Source of the DNA: Zygnema cylindricum | Lineage: Eukaryota; Streptophyta; Zygnematophyceae; Zygnematales; Zygnemataceae | DNA: 64,000 nucleotides | Direction of reading: 5' to 3' | Assembly (NCBI GenBank): GCA_037447655.1 | Contig: JBBHKE010002173.1 | Location: 1-64,000, forward strand | The notes under the pieces: generated by a model | What the model was told of the DNA's origin: nothing | The model's input: the letters and a program-made list of their open reading frames with translations, nothing else | The model's database searches: none | Shown: in pieces, positions 36,801 through 45,835 of the stretch | Numbering within the stretch: the stretch's first letter is position 1 | Layout: every line of letters starts with the position of its first letter | Translations under genes and position numbers: made by a program

Positions 36801-39800
36801 GCAGTTTTTTCCACATCTTTTTCGCCTACATTTTGAAGGCTATCCCTCTCCACCTCCTCTCGCTCCACAGTTCCTATTTTTACCTCCAATCGCGGCTCAT
36901 TTTCCTCATTTCTTTTCCCTCCTTCTCCCTCTTCTCTCTCTATCTCCTCCATCACCTCATCCTCAATTGTGTCTCCTCTCTCCTCTTTCGACTTCTGAAT
37001 CCGAGCAAAAGAAAAATTATCAGTAGCATTTTTACCTATTATTTTTTCCTGCGCCTCCCTCTCTCCTCCCTCTGGTTCTGCCTGTTCCTTTCCCTCTCCC
37101 ATCTCCACATCCTGTTGGCTTACTTCCCCTCCACTTACCTTCTCTCTTTTTATTAACTCTTCAAAATTTGATAGACCTGTCTCCTTTCCAGTTTCTTTCT
37201 CTCTCTCCTCCCCCCCCCGCATTCCACTATCTATCGTCATAGATACCACTCTCTCTACCTCTCCGATGGATTTCTCTCCTCCTCCCTCCACCCCTTCTCC
37301 TCCTCCAGCACCGCTCTCCTTCATCAGCCCGACATACTGGGGCTCCTCTCGGGTGATATCTCTCTCTATCTCTTCTCTCTCTCTTGCTTCAGATACCTTT
37401 TGGATGTGTCCCAACTTCTCAATCTGCTCCTTCCAGACACTCTCCCTCTCCTCCTCCAAGCAACATTTTGTTACCACTGTCTGTCCCTCTCCTCTCTCGC
37501 CTTCAGATTTTTTCCTCCCTTCCCTCCCTTCCCCCGAAAGGAAAACTTCCGCAGGAAATCTCCGAAATCCCTCCAAATTTCTCGCCTGTCCAGTCTGTCT
37601 CACTACCTCCTTCAATCTTTGAGCTCTTTTGAGAACCAAATTCTCTCCCTCTCCCAAAGAGGTAGTGGAGGTAAAAGCCACGGCCTCATTAAAACCCAAA
37701 TTTTGATAATTTTCGTCTTCTTGCGAAGGTTTAAGAGAATCGAAAACCAAAATATATTTCAATAAAGCGGTCCGTAATTGCAAAGGAAGCTTTTTGATCG
37801 CCAATTGGAAAGAATTTAAATAATAACTTCTCAGTTTTAAATCCGTATAATCTTTAATTATATCCAAACATTGTTCAACCATCACCATCGCTTGTCCGGA
37901 TTTTTGGGGTCTGTCCGGAATTTCCTTCTCCCGAAAAATTTTTCCTACCAAAATACAAAAATTAGTCATCGCCTGTTCGTCTTGAGGACTTAGTTTTTTC
38001 GCAATTGTGAAATCTCTCGGGGCAGAAACCTCTCCGTTTTCCTCTAGCATTTTTTTTCTCACTCTCTCCTCTACCACTACCCTCCTTTCCCTCTCCCTCA
38101 CCTTTATCTTTTCCAAAGCCTCCGCTAAAGCGTTCGTTAGAATACTTTTGAAAGGTTTTCCCGTCCCTCGTAAAATCAATTGAATATCCCTCGTATCCGC
38201 TTTTTGTCCCAAAAACCCTAACATAGGAGCATTAAAGTTTTCTCTCCTATAAGCCGTCCCGTCTCCCTCTAACATCTCCATTAAATATTTTCCGATATAC
38301 TCGCTTAAATTCCACCCCTGGGGTCGTATTTCCGGTAATAGAGCGTTTGGGAAATCCGAATACCATTGGTACCACAAAATATCTTCTCTCCTCCAGGTCA
38401 CGACACACCAGGGAATTAAATGTTCGTCTTTTACGTCTCGTAAATAAACATTTTCCTCGAAAGGAAATCGAATCGCCATATAAAGTTTTTTCGCAAGCCG
38501 TCTCTCTCGTCCTGTCGCCCCTTCCCATTTACAAATATCCCTAATCCAACAACCGATAGGAGGCTCTAAGATTTTCTCTCCCTCCTCGTCCAATAACACG
38601 ACCCCTGGGTAAAACTCCTCTCCCTCTAAATATCTAAAACCCACTAGTTGACCAACACTCAAATCCTTTTTAATTATGGTAGGTAACATGATAGGTTTCC
38701 CATTTTTGTCTTTTTTAGGGTTTTTAACAACCGGAGAGGGAACCCCCGTTGGAGGAAAAGTGTCCGGAATGTTCACGTGTCGTTTGTCGTTTGTGGGGTT
38801 GTTAAAGTTTAATCGGGGCTTTGTCGAAAATCCCTCTTTAAAATCCCAATTGTAAAGAGTTGGGTGGACGTAAGTTTTCGGCCATAGAGTCACTCCCCAG
38901 CTCAGTTTCCGTTGCCAGTTTAACCGTTTTCCGTTACAGTTTATGTTAAGGTTTTCGCTAAAGTTTCCATTGAAGTTTTCATTAACGTTTTTGCCATAAT
39001 CGATAGTTTTTCCTATAGGATTGTATGTATGTTCTGGAGTATATAAAGAGGTAATTGGAGTAATTATACATTCTTCTTGAATTTGATGCTCTCCGGGGCC
39101 CCAATAAATTGCAATTACTTTAAATTCCCACATTTTGTGTAATTTCCCTATATCTTTAGGAAGGGGATGCTTCTCGTTTGTAATAAAAGGAATATCCAAC
39201 TCTACCCAGGATCCAGGTTTTATATTAAATCCTTTCCCTTTTTCCAATCCTACTTCTTGGGCAATTTCAATCGGCAATCTCGACACTTTCCTGTAATTTT
39301 TTCTATCGTTGAACATTTTCCATACTTCCGCTTTGTACCCGATTCCTTTCGCTTTTTCGAGATGGTTTTCAACCTCTTTTTCAGTCCATATTTGGGGAAT
39401 TTTTCCCTCAAGAAGGAGGTTTGGGCCGCCTTCTGGAGCTCCCCAATTGCATTTTTCGACAGGAATTTCCTCCATCTTCTCCTTCCTCGTCACAACTTTT
39501 TTGTCGTTTGTTTTTTTGATTTTTTCTTCATTTATCTCTTTCACTTGATGTTTCTTCATTCCCATGTCCGCTTTCGTCAAAATCGGTGGTGGTCGATTGT
39601 TTTCAACTTTCCCAATCTTTTCACTTTGTTTTAAAGCTTCCTCTTTTCCTTCCTCCACATTCATTTTTCCTGTTCTTGTGTCTATCTCCATTTTAATATT
39701 TTCCTTTTCCTGTTCCTCCTCCCCATCCTCCTCTTCCTCCTCCTCCTCCTCCTCCACCTCCACCTCCTCCTCTGGTAAATCTCTCGAAAAAAGTTGTTCT

Positions 39801-39835
39801 ACCTTTTCATCGGCTTTAAAAGGAGCCATTGCCAT
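33809..39835 (-). CDS. Unrecognised single-exon giant protein, 2,008 residues
   Basis: One open frame of 6,027 bases. Residues 22-46 form an acidic run. About 125-760 looks like folded sequence, with hydrophobic and tryptophan-rich stretches (PGSWVELDIPF, VGFRYLEGEEFYPGVVLL, GCWIRDICKWEG, WCVVTWRR). About 760-1,330 is charged Glu/Arg/Lys low complexity. About 1,340-1,700 is Ser/Pro/Thr-rich with a PLPSLPVPSTP repeat. About 1,735-1,785 is Lys/Asp-rich, about 1,785-1,935 is predicted helical (ARSLALEFENLEKKFG, TARSLLKTATKWLNRR), and the tail is ISGISG repeats. The tudor/agenet-like look of VGFRYLEGEEFYPGVVL is only an impression. No signal peptide or membrane segment is seen. The start is the first ATG after a likely 5'-UTR acceptor at 39,870-39,869. 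I do not recognise the family; coding status is inferred from unbroken length through non-repetitive parts. Confidence 0.75.
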   Translation of the reverse strand: MAMAPFKADEKVEQLFSRDLPEEEVEVEEEEEEEEEDGEEEQEKENIKMEIDTRTGKMNVEEGKEEALKQSEKIGKVENNRPPPILTKADMGMKKHQVKEINEEKIKKTNDKKVVTRKEKMEEIPVEKCNWGAPEGGPNLLLEGKIPQIWTEKEVENHLEKAKGIGYKAEVWKMFNDRKNYRKVSRLPIEIAQEVGLEKGKGFNIKPGSWVELDIPFITNEKHPLPKDIGKLHKMWEFKVIAIYWGPGEHQIQEECIITPITSLYTPEHTYNPIGKTIDYGKNVNENFNGNFSENLNINCNGKRLNWQRKLSWGVTLWPKTYVHPTLYNWDFKEGFSTKPRLNFNNPTNDKRHVNIPDTFPPTGVPSPVVKNPKKDKNGKPIMLPTIIKKDLSVGQLVGFRYLEGEEFYPGVVLLDEEGEKILEPPIGCWIRDICKWEGATGRERRLAKKLYMAIRFPFEENVYLRDVKDEHLIPWCVVTWRREDILWYQWYSDFPNALLPEIRPQGWNLSEYIGKYLMEMLEGDGTAYRRENFNAPMLGFLGQKADTRDIQLILRGTGKPFKSILTNALAEALEKIKVRERERRVVVEERVRKKMLEENGEVSAPRDFTIAKKLSPQDEQAMTNFCILVGKIFREKEIPDRPQKSGQAMVMVEQCLDIIKDYTDLKLRSYYLNSFQLAIKKLPLQLRTALLKYILVFDSLKPSQEDENYQNLGFNEAVAFTSTTSLGEGENLVLKRAQRLKEVVRQTGQARNLEGFRRFPAEVFLSGEGREGRKKSEGERGEGQTVVTKCCLEEERESVWKEQIEKLGHIQKVSEAREREEIERDITREEPQYVGLMKESGAGGGEGVEGGGEKSIGEVERVVSMTIDSGMRGGEEREKETGKETGLSNFEELIKREKVSGGEVSQQDVEMGEGKEQAEPEGGEREAQEKIIGKNATDNFSFARIQKSKEERGDTIEDEVMEEIEREEGEGGKRNEENEPRLEVKIGTVEREEVERDSLQNVGEKDVEKTALVMGKEEGEVELREGDGRRESEDKLMQREGGGKKREREEREEIDERDERDNRDETEREESGAREEREETEERDEKEGEEERKGIEEREEAVKVTAQGEAEFLKQIAREVMDLWSYGANRLVEEKEREGGLQGDRESSLQEERRQLLEAVDRRLQEERESGLQNGRQSKVLEKEEEEEEEEVRRRKAQIREGGRVGVERKQWREEEGEKDGMVEDKEGDEPLVDDTSLFNTRTGEREGEFDPRSLGERRGRIEPQKKDDDRQDFVFWEKDEMRGKRVCLVPDKSEKRRREEREEMDERAERRERQEEREEAREEASEEERERVSKRVKSHEVCQEVQGGEGKGEGEQEYMPFPENGNGNSNGNRNGTTPHRNKPPISSTFSDTSRFKSVLSSNLFHSPVLETIKAFHSLPLSPSISPFPSSSPTRANAFVTSVEHLPVSLTPLAPSPPTVPSTSTPSISSLPSTFLPTLPPSNQSTLPPVRDISEQISTPSASLSLSPSATLQQQQNPNAHFYTSSSAFSSSSSSSSFASSSLPFLFPIKSQNIESPKPPLDTLIQQVCSTTTVPLSPLPVPSSPALPLPPLPVPSTPSLPLPSLTAPSNPSVPLPSLPVPSTPSVPLPFLPVPSTSSVPLPSLPALSPTEFEPVGHRKSVSQDFEKSGILQYLGMENVNNSENQSRVLPIFHEKSLPSPPPLPVSPFFIPLSPSLIPLSPSPIPLSTESPINEKNPLFLHPLEKDKKYEKTGKDGKDEKDKSDKKDRKDQNDEKDEAIRKDEEEDSWSYLGGQALKIRQKGAEKRVKELNEEGDKAARSLALEFENLEKKFGVSTARSLLKTATKWLNRRTEIGNDTIPTRTENVILTSQEEETHRIAARALAVIGPQMGARETILNNIALNWSMASRIGISPESFLDSVSRIVRESPVSEISGISGFSGMSGPSSISRVCGFSATPISGISGLSVTPPISEISGIFATLPISAISGISSTPSISGISGSSEVRPK
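33815..34025 (-). repeat. ISGISG repeat at the C terminus of the giant ORF
   Basis: Degenerate GGAAATCCCGGAAATT-type DNA repeat encoding Ile-Ser-Gly/Glu-Ile-Ser units, ending at the stop codon. Confidence 0.82.
34890..35115 (-). repeat. Pro/Ser tandem repeat in the giant ORF
   Basis: Seven or so units of about 33 bp encoding PLPSLPVPSTPSV-type segments, in frame. Confidence 0.85.
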
Positions 39836-40290
39836 ATTCGAAAGTCAACTTTCACTCAATAAAATATCCTGAAAAAAAAACAAAGGGTATCCGTTAAAAA
39901 TGAGGGATAAAAAAAGCTTCGACTTGATATTTCTTGCCCGACTGGAAAAAAACAAAAAGGCATTCCACCACATGATGGAGAAGACACAACAAGTTAACAA
40001 TTGAAAACCGTCATCAAATCCACACTAAAATATGTTACTAAAACATTTCACCACATGATTTAAAACATGTTACCAGTCAGAAAATGTCACAACATCCACT
40101 GTAATTCTTGTTAGTTAAACATGCAACCACATGACGAAGAGTAAACGCAGTGGTATTAACTGTCATCCAATCCATACTAAATCTTGTTACTTAAGCATTT
40201 CACCAAACAACGGAAAGTACACAACACGTTGCAACTTAAAAATCGTCATCACAACTAAACAATATCTGCCCCATACCCATTCATTACAAC
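39836..40290. promoter_or_regulatory. Upstream region of the giant ORF with a ~95-bp tandem repeat
   Basis: A minus-strand T-rich tract and CAG at 39,871-39,869 fit a 5'-UTR intron acceptor 34 bases before the ATG. 39,965-40,260 holds about three diverged units of roughly 95 bp with the shared phrase TGTTACTWAARCATTTCACC. Confidence 0.5.
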
Positions 40291-40458
40291 TACACCGTGA
40301 ATCATTATTATCGTCGATGTTTTTTAGCCACTTTAATCAAACTTTATTCCGTGCACACGTGTCCGATTTCTATTTGGAGACCGCCAATCAATAGATAAGA
40401 TTCTTATCTTTGCATCGCAACCGTCGGAGTAATAATCCAAAAGACATGTACAGAGAAA
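40291..40458 (+). mobile_element. Stowaway-like MITE, family SW-3, cut by the assembly gap
   Basis: TACACCGTGAATCATTATTA with the SW-3 core GCAACCGTCGGAGTAATAATCC. The right part is missing where the Ns begin. Confidence 0.78.
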
Positions 40459-40468
40459 NNNNNNNNNN
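40459..40468. other. Assembly gap (10 N)
   Basis: Ten N between an SW-3 MITE and a copia remnant. The true gap size is unknown, and the join itself may be a scaffold link. Confidence 0.95.
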
Positions 40469-40749
40469 TAGACCTGATCATGGGGATTGAGTCTATGTAT
40501 TCTGAAGGTTACCGAAGAGCTATACCTTGCAGCCGAATATTAAGGAGGACTTTGAAGGAATTCACTGTGAACCCTAGGTACCCGCATCTTTCATCAAAGC
40601 GTAGACTGTACGGTTTGACGAGATTGTGAAGAGATGTAATAACTCGAACTGAACCAAACTATAGAAGTAATCCTATAGAATAGTGAAAATAGGGGTTTTT
40701 AATTGCCTGCAGAGGCTCCAGACAATGGAATTTTATTTCCGCAAAGAAT

Positions 40750-41230
40750 TTTTTTTTTCTCAATTTACGTGGAGGATTTTTTGACGACTTCTGACCTTTA
40801 CAGAAAATCAACAAATTGAAGGCTTTCCTACGCCTTTATTTTAAGGTAACAGACCTCGGAGACGTCCGTTAATTTTTGGGGATAAAAGTGATAAGATATC
40901 CTAATGAAGATATCAAACCAAGTCAAGCTCAATAATGTAGAGAAGTGTTAGAGCAGTTTGGCATGTCAGATGCGAAACTACTTTCTACGCCCATGGATCC
41001 CAAGTGTCACTTAAGGAAGTTTCAGGAGGAATTATAAGCCGACGTTCCATATCGAGAAGCCATTGGAAGTCTTATGTATCTGAGTTAGGGGTACTAGTCC
41101 AGATATTGCTGCGGTAGTTGTGGCAGTTTCAACTTTCTGTCATGAACCGAAGAAATCCCATTGGGAGGTCGTGAAACATATCTTTCGATATTTGGCTGGT
41201 AGTATTGAGGTAGGATTGACGTACAAATTG
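40750..41230 (+). pseudogene. Copia reverse transcriptase/RNase H remnant, plus strand
   Basis: Decayed frame with LGIKVIRYPN-like, EVLEQFGMSDAKLLSTPMD, then YREAIGSLMYLS, TSPDIAAVVVAVSTF and HWEVVKHIFRYLAGS, typical of the end of copia RT and the start of RNase H. It has several stops and frameshifts (for example after PSQAQ). Confidence 0.85.
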
Positions 41231-41880
41231 GCAAGCTGTTTGGATTCCTCTTCAAACTTCCTTTAAGTGACACTTGGGATCCATGTACATATAAAGTCGT
41301 TTTGTGCTTGACATGTTAAACCACTCTAACACTTCTCTGTAGTATTGAGCTTGACTCGGTTTGATATTTTTGTTAGGATATATTAATACTTCGATCCCCA
41401 AAATGTAACGGTCGTCTCAAAGGCCTGTTACTTTAAAATAAATGCGTAGTAAAGCCTTCAATTTGTTGATTTTCTTTAGACGGTCGAAAGTAATCAAAAA
41501 ATCGTCCATGTAAACGGAGAAAATTAGTTTGTCTTCTCCTTCCCCTTAAACGTAAACGCCTGAATCTGAAGTAGTCCATTTAAATCCGAAATCGGTAAAC
41601 ACTGAATGTAATCGTAGGTACCAAGTATGGGGCGCCTGCTTCAACCCGCTGAAATACTTTTGGTGCCTTACCTTACCTTCCCTTCCTTTGATGCAACTCC
41701 CTTTGGAATTTTCTCGTACATTTCTTTTTCAAATTCCATGTTCAAGAACGCGGTTTCAACATCCATTTGGTGGATGTGTTTTTTTTCAGCTACCGCAATC
41801 GCCACAATCATCCAGAAGGAGTCGAATTTTACAGTTGGCGCAGAGACAATCCACAATCATCCGTTGGATCCAATCCACAT
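41231..41880 (-). pseudogene. Copia reverse transcriptase remnant, minus strand
   Basis: Reading leftward: FWMIVAIAVAEKKHIHQMDV then ETAFLNMEFEKEMYEKIPKG (start of RT), continuing to the same CAAGCTCAATA region as the plus-strand remnant. It forms an inverted pair with 40,750-41,230 over their shared part. Confidence 0.82.
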
Positions 41881-42586
41881 CCACAATCTTCGGGGGTGTG
41901 GAGTTTAGTTTATTAGGGTTGTGTAGTTTTCCCCTTTGTTTAGTGTCATCTTTAGTAAGTTTGCTTAGTTCTGGCAGTTGTTTTATTTTGATTTGGTGTC
42001 TTCACATGTTGTCTTTACCTTAATTTCCTTTAGCTATTATTTAGCATCAAGCACTCTCTTTTTGAACCCCTTTGTACCTTGATGGATTTTTCCGTCACAC
42101 TTTTTGAAATAAAGTTTGCCTCCTATTTGAACTTCCATCAAGCGAAGAGAGAGGTTCATTACTGTAAAAAGTGCATTTACGTACATATAATAGTAATCGT
42201 AATACAAATACTCGTACAATGTCGTATAGTTTTTTTTTATTGTAAAACATGATTACCGTAGATTCGTCAAGATTTTCCAAACTTTTGGGCGACAACGTCA
42301 ACCGTCCAATTATGTGTTTTCGGAGCAAGCGGTCATTTTATCCAGTGTCTAGCTAGTCTCCTCAAGGAGAGAATAGCCTGAGGGTACGTCCCCATGTAGG
42401 CAATACTTTGATAAAGTATTTTGGACTCTAGTGAAATGTTACGTACTACTTTGAAAAGCGTCCCTATGTGCGAAAATGAAATCGGAACTTTGGAATGTGA
42501 CGGGTGTAGATGTGGGTACAACTTGCGACGGTTTGAAACGACTACGAAACTTACTATGCATGATGACGTACGCAATAACTATGACG

Positions 42587-42670
42587 GTTGTAAACGTCTA
42601 CAATACACGCGGCAATTGGTGACGTCTCAAAAACTAACGACGGATGTACACGTCTACAATGACAAATGGT
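42587..42670 (+). repeat. 84-bp exact direct repeat, copy 1
   Basis: Identical to 43,166-43,249, from GTTGTAAACGTCTACAATAC to CTACAATGACAAATGGT. It contains two TAAACGTCTACAAT/ACACGTCTACAAT words. Confidence 0.93.
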
Positions 42671-42689
42671 AGTGTTGGGTATCGGGTAG

Positions 42690-42805
42690 ATTCATATCGC
42701 GATAATCTCGATATTCGATATATCGAATATCGATCGAGGAGGATCCTCGATATATCGTACCGAGACCAACATAAATCATCGCGATATATATCGCGATATA
42801 TAGTA
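42690..42805. repeat. Nested TATCG palindromes
   Basis: Includes a perfect 24-bp palindrome with half-site CGATATTCGATA, the palindrome GAGGATCCTC, and TATATATCGCGATATATA. Confidence 0.85.
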
Positions 42806-43165
42806 TTTTTAAAAAAATTTATTTTTATTTTTTTATATAATATGTTATTTTAGCCAAAAAGTCAAATTGTCTAATACGCCACGTACGCCGTGATTTTCGT
42901 TCCGTGACTTAAAGGTAGATGCCGCAAAATGTAACCGACAAAAAAGTATTTACCTCAAAACTCACAGAAATTATTTTTTTTTGTCCGATTATTTTTCAAA
43001 ATTTAGACATGACGTTTAATTCTCCATCGATCGATGTGCAACTCAACCTTGTAACTATTTTTTTTCATTTTTCGACCAATACAATATGGGTCTTAAGGGC
43101 ATATTGTATGTTTTGCATACAATATGCATATTGTATGGGCCTACTTTCACCTACATTTGAACTAT

Positions 43166-43249
43166 GTTGTAAACGTCTACAATACACGCGGCAATTGGTG
43201 ACGTCTCAAAAACTAACGACGGATGTACACGTCTACAATGACAAATGGT
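43166..43249 (+). repeat. 84-bp exact direct repeat, copy 2
   Basis: Second identical copy, 579 bp from the first. The sequences on either side do not match. Confidence 0.93.
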
Positions 43250-43733
43250 GTCACAACTCCCGCGACATCACGTGACATCGTATTGTTGACCGTGACATTG
43301 TAGACATCAAACCACATCAGACCATGAGTGTTACCGCTGTCACACTCCTACCCTACTACCACTGTCACACTCCTACCCTGCTACCGCTGTCACACTCCTG
43401 CCCTGCTACCACTGTGCAGCTGACTCCTCTCCGCCTGCGTAATTTTACAAAACTAAGAAATTCTATACTTCGCAAATTCTTCCTTTTCCACACATGCGTC
43501 AAAAAAATAATCTGTAACGGAGAAAAGGTAATCTGTTGCAAAAAAACTGCCAGGAAACCTTTTTGCTGAGTCGTATTTACGAGTGCTTCATCGCAATTTT
43601 TTACAAAAAAAACAAAAGAACAACAATTTCAAGAGCTTTGTATTATGTGAGACATGGAGTGTGAGGGAGCGCGATGGTGGAAGTGGGAGAGAGTGTTCGG
43701 TAGGTGGAGAGCGTACGGTAGAAGGAGAGAAGC

Positions 43734-44353
43734 TACACCGGGAATCGTAATTAGAGTAAATTACTGTGATTCGGTCGCTCGAAATTTCGACTCTATCACA
43801 TCAAATAGAGTAATCGATTCTAATTTTTTCATTATTCTAATTTAGGTGAAGTTTAATGAGCGTAAAAAATTCTAATATAGGTTTTTTTTAAATAGTGTGG
43901 AGTACGGACGACGTCTAACCGTGCAAAATTGTACTTTTATGAGTAAAAAGGTACACATAATGATTTAATAGAATCACGCTCGCACGTGAAATCGCACTAA
44001 ACAAAAAATCAATCACATCGAAAAAAAGCCGTTCGCATAACTCTCGTCCGTCGACAGCATCGTTGTCAGTGTGAACATTAACTGACATTCAATGCGACAA
44101 ATCATATTAGCGTCATAATGACGTCAATACTATACCGGACTGACACATTTTGTACGTATACGTAATTTAGTGTTCATAATTATCGCGCACATAATTATCG
44201 CCGACAAAACCCAATATAGAATATCTAAATAAATTAGAGTAAACTTCATAGTTTGAAAAGCTCAATCACATAAATTAGCGTCATTACTCTAATTGTTTTT
44301 TTTTGTTTTTTTACTCTAATTTTTTCATTACTCTAATTACGATTCGCGTTGTA
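43734..44353 (+). mobile_element. Stowaway-like MITE, family SW-6
   Basis: 620 bp from TACACCGGGAATCGTAATTAG to ATTACGATTCGCGTTGTA, closest to the 10,083 copy. Confidence 0.86.
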
Positions 44354-44724
44354 CTCTCTCGCGGATTTCACCTTAATGACGTTGAAGGCGAAAGACACTT
44401 GAAAAAAAAAATCGTACAGGTCGCAAAGCGACATTTTTTATCTTTTTTGATCGACCTAAAATTTTCCCACTCGTGTAGCGCTTGCGTGGACCAATTTTCA
44501 TTTGCCATTTGCGCAGTATTTTCTCTGAAGTCACCTCGCGAGGTGATTTTTGATAATGTTTTTTGACTGGCTGGATTCTCTTGCCTAGGGGTCGAAAAAA
44601 GGAAAACGCCAAAATTTGTTAAGATGACGACAAACATGAAGTACATTCAAAGTATCGACTTGACGTTTGCTGTACTTTTCAAGGCTTGATTTATTTGTAC
44701 GGATAAAGTTTTTCTCGTACGGAG
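44354..44724. other. Intergenic DNA, no gene seen
   Basis: Contains the short inverted repeat TCACCTCGCGAGGTGA near 44,530. No supported frame. Confidence 0.45.
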
Positions 44725-44842
44725 CGTGGCAGATTATGGTCCACTTTCTTAAATAGTGTAGTTTATTATATTTAAGGTATCAATGTCAAAATTTTGGGGT
44801 GCCGATATAGCGTACATAAGGCTAATAACGATTCACGGTGTA
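44725..44842 (-). mobile_element. Stowaway-like MITE, family SW-2, truncated
   Basis: Retains GTGGCAGATTATGGTCCAC through to CGATTCACGGTGTA. The left third is absent. Confidence 0.75.
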
Positions 44843-45600
44843 CAGTACAGTACAGTAGTTAAACACTGGACGTGTAAAATTATTACACGTATGATCCACG
44901 ATGGATGTCAGATAGGCAGATAGCATGTGGCATACGCACGCGCCTTCGGAAATTCGCCACGCACCTTCAGACAGGGGGGAATCAAATCCAACGAAAACCA
45001 CCAAAAAATCTTTGTTGAAGAATGTGCCGTGACGCCTCCTCCACCATCCGTTGACATCCGGAATTTGCGGCTCCACGATGAAACACGAACGACAAAAAGG
45101 ACAAAGATCGAAGGTACAGATTGTACATTAACGTAATTAAAATTAGCGGCTGTCTGTACGCATACAGACTCAAATATTGTGCTTTTGTCATCTTTGACAA
45201 TGCTCGCCGTCAGAACAAGAACCTACGTGCATCCAATCGGAAGAAAGCACTAACGCGATAGATTCCTTGCTGACACGACCTGATGGAGAAGTGAACGAAA
45301 TATTACTGCCACTAAACGTATCCGTACGATTATTGTCGGCGCCTGATGGAGAAGAGTCCTTAATATATTTAATTCTTCGAACGACTTCGAACGACTTCTC
45401 ACTTTATTTTTTAGTACAAGCTACAGCAGCCATCCTGGCTACATATCATGTATCAAGTGACGTACGACGATGGACTCTTGCCTGCTGTCCTAGAAACTTC
45501 GTACTATCTGCACTTTTGGCATCTGTTCAAAGGACCGTACTAAGCCGTACACTCTACAGCGATTCTAAGACCAGTAAATAGGCCACGTACACAAAAACTC
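44843..45600. other. Intergenic DNA, no gene seen
   Basis: Short frames only. Two CCTGATGGAGAAG words near 45,280 and 45,340 are the only repeats noted. Confidence 0.4.
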
Positions 45601-45679
45601 ATTTTAGGGTTTTTTAGTGGGATGCCCTGGTGGAAAGTTGCTCAATGCTACTGCCAGTAATGTACAGCTGTCAGATTTT

Positions 45680-45820
45680 AGATCTGACGGCTGATATTGA
45701 AAGGTAGCATTCTCAGCTTCCGATTGGCGGTTTCAAATTGAAAATCGGACAAGTGTGTACGGATAAAAGATGTTTTAGTTGGCGAAAAAAACATTGACGC
45801 TAATAGCGATTCACGGTGTA
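45680..45820 (-). mobile_element. Stowaway-like MITE, family SW-3, left-truncated
   Basis: Retains the core GATCTGACGGCTGATATTG to the right end GCGATTCACGGTGTA. A 17-bp direct repeat TACTGCCAGTAATGTAC occurs on each side (45,650-45,666 and 45,819-45,835). Confidence 0.75.
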
Positions 45821-45835
45821 CTGCCAGTAATGTAC

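Larger units (their letters stand above)
41881..43733. other. Intergenic DNA with direct repeats and palindromes, no gene seen
   Basis: Contains an exact 84-bp direct repeat (42,587-42,670 and 43,166-43,249), a TATCG palindrome block (42,690-42,800) and a CTACCRCTGTCACACTCCTA repeat at 43,335-43,420. Short frames over it lack domains. Confidence 0.55.

Noticed and set aside
35650-37765. Long Ser/Leu/Pro-rich plus-strand frames
   Set aside because: They are complements of the Glu/Arg/Lys-rich part of the minus-strand giant ORF, where GA-rich DNA leaves the other strand free of stops.
42690-42805. hAT-type transposon end
   Set aside because: Subterminal-like motifs only; no inverted termini or 8-bp target duplication found.
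44822-45600. Several 70-105-codon frames
   Set aside because: Overlapping frames on both strands, none with a motif, some starting inside a MITE end.
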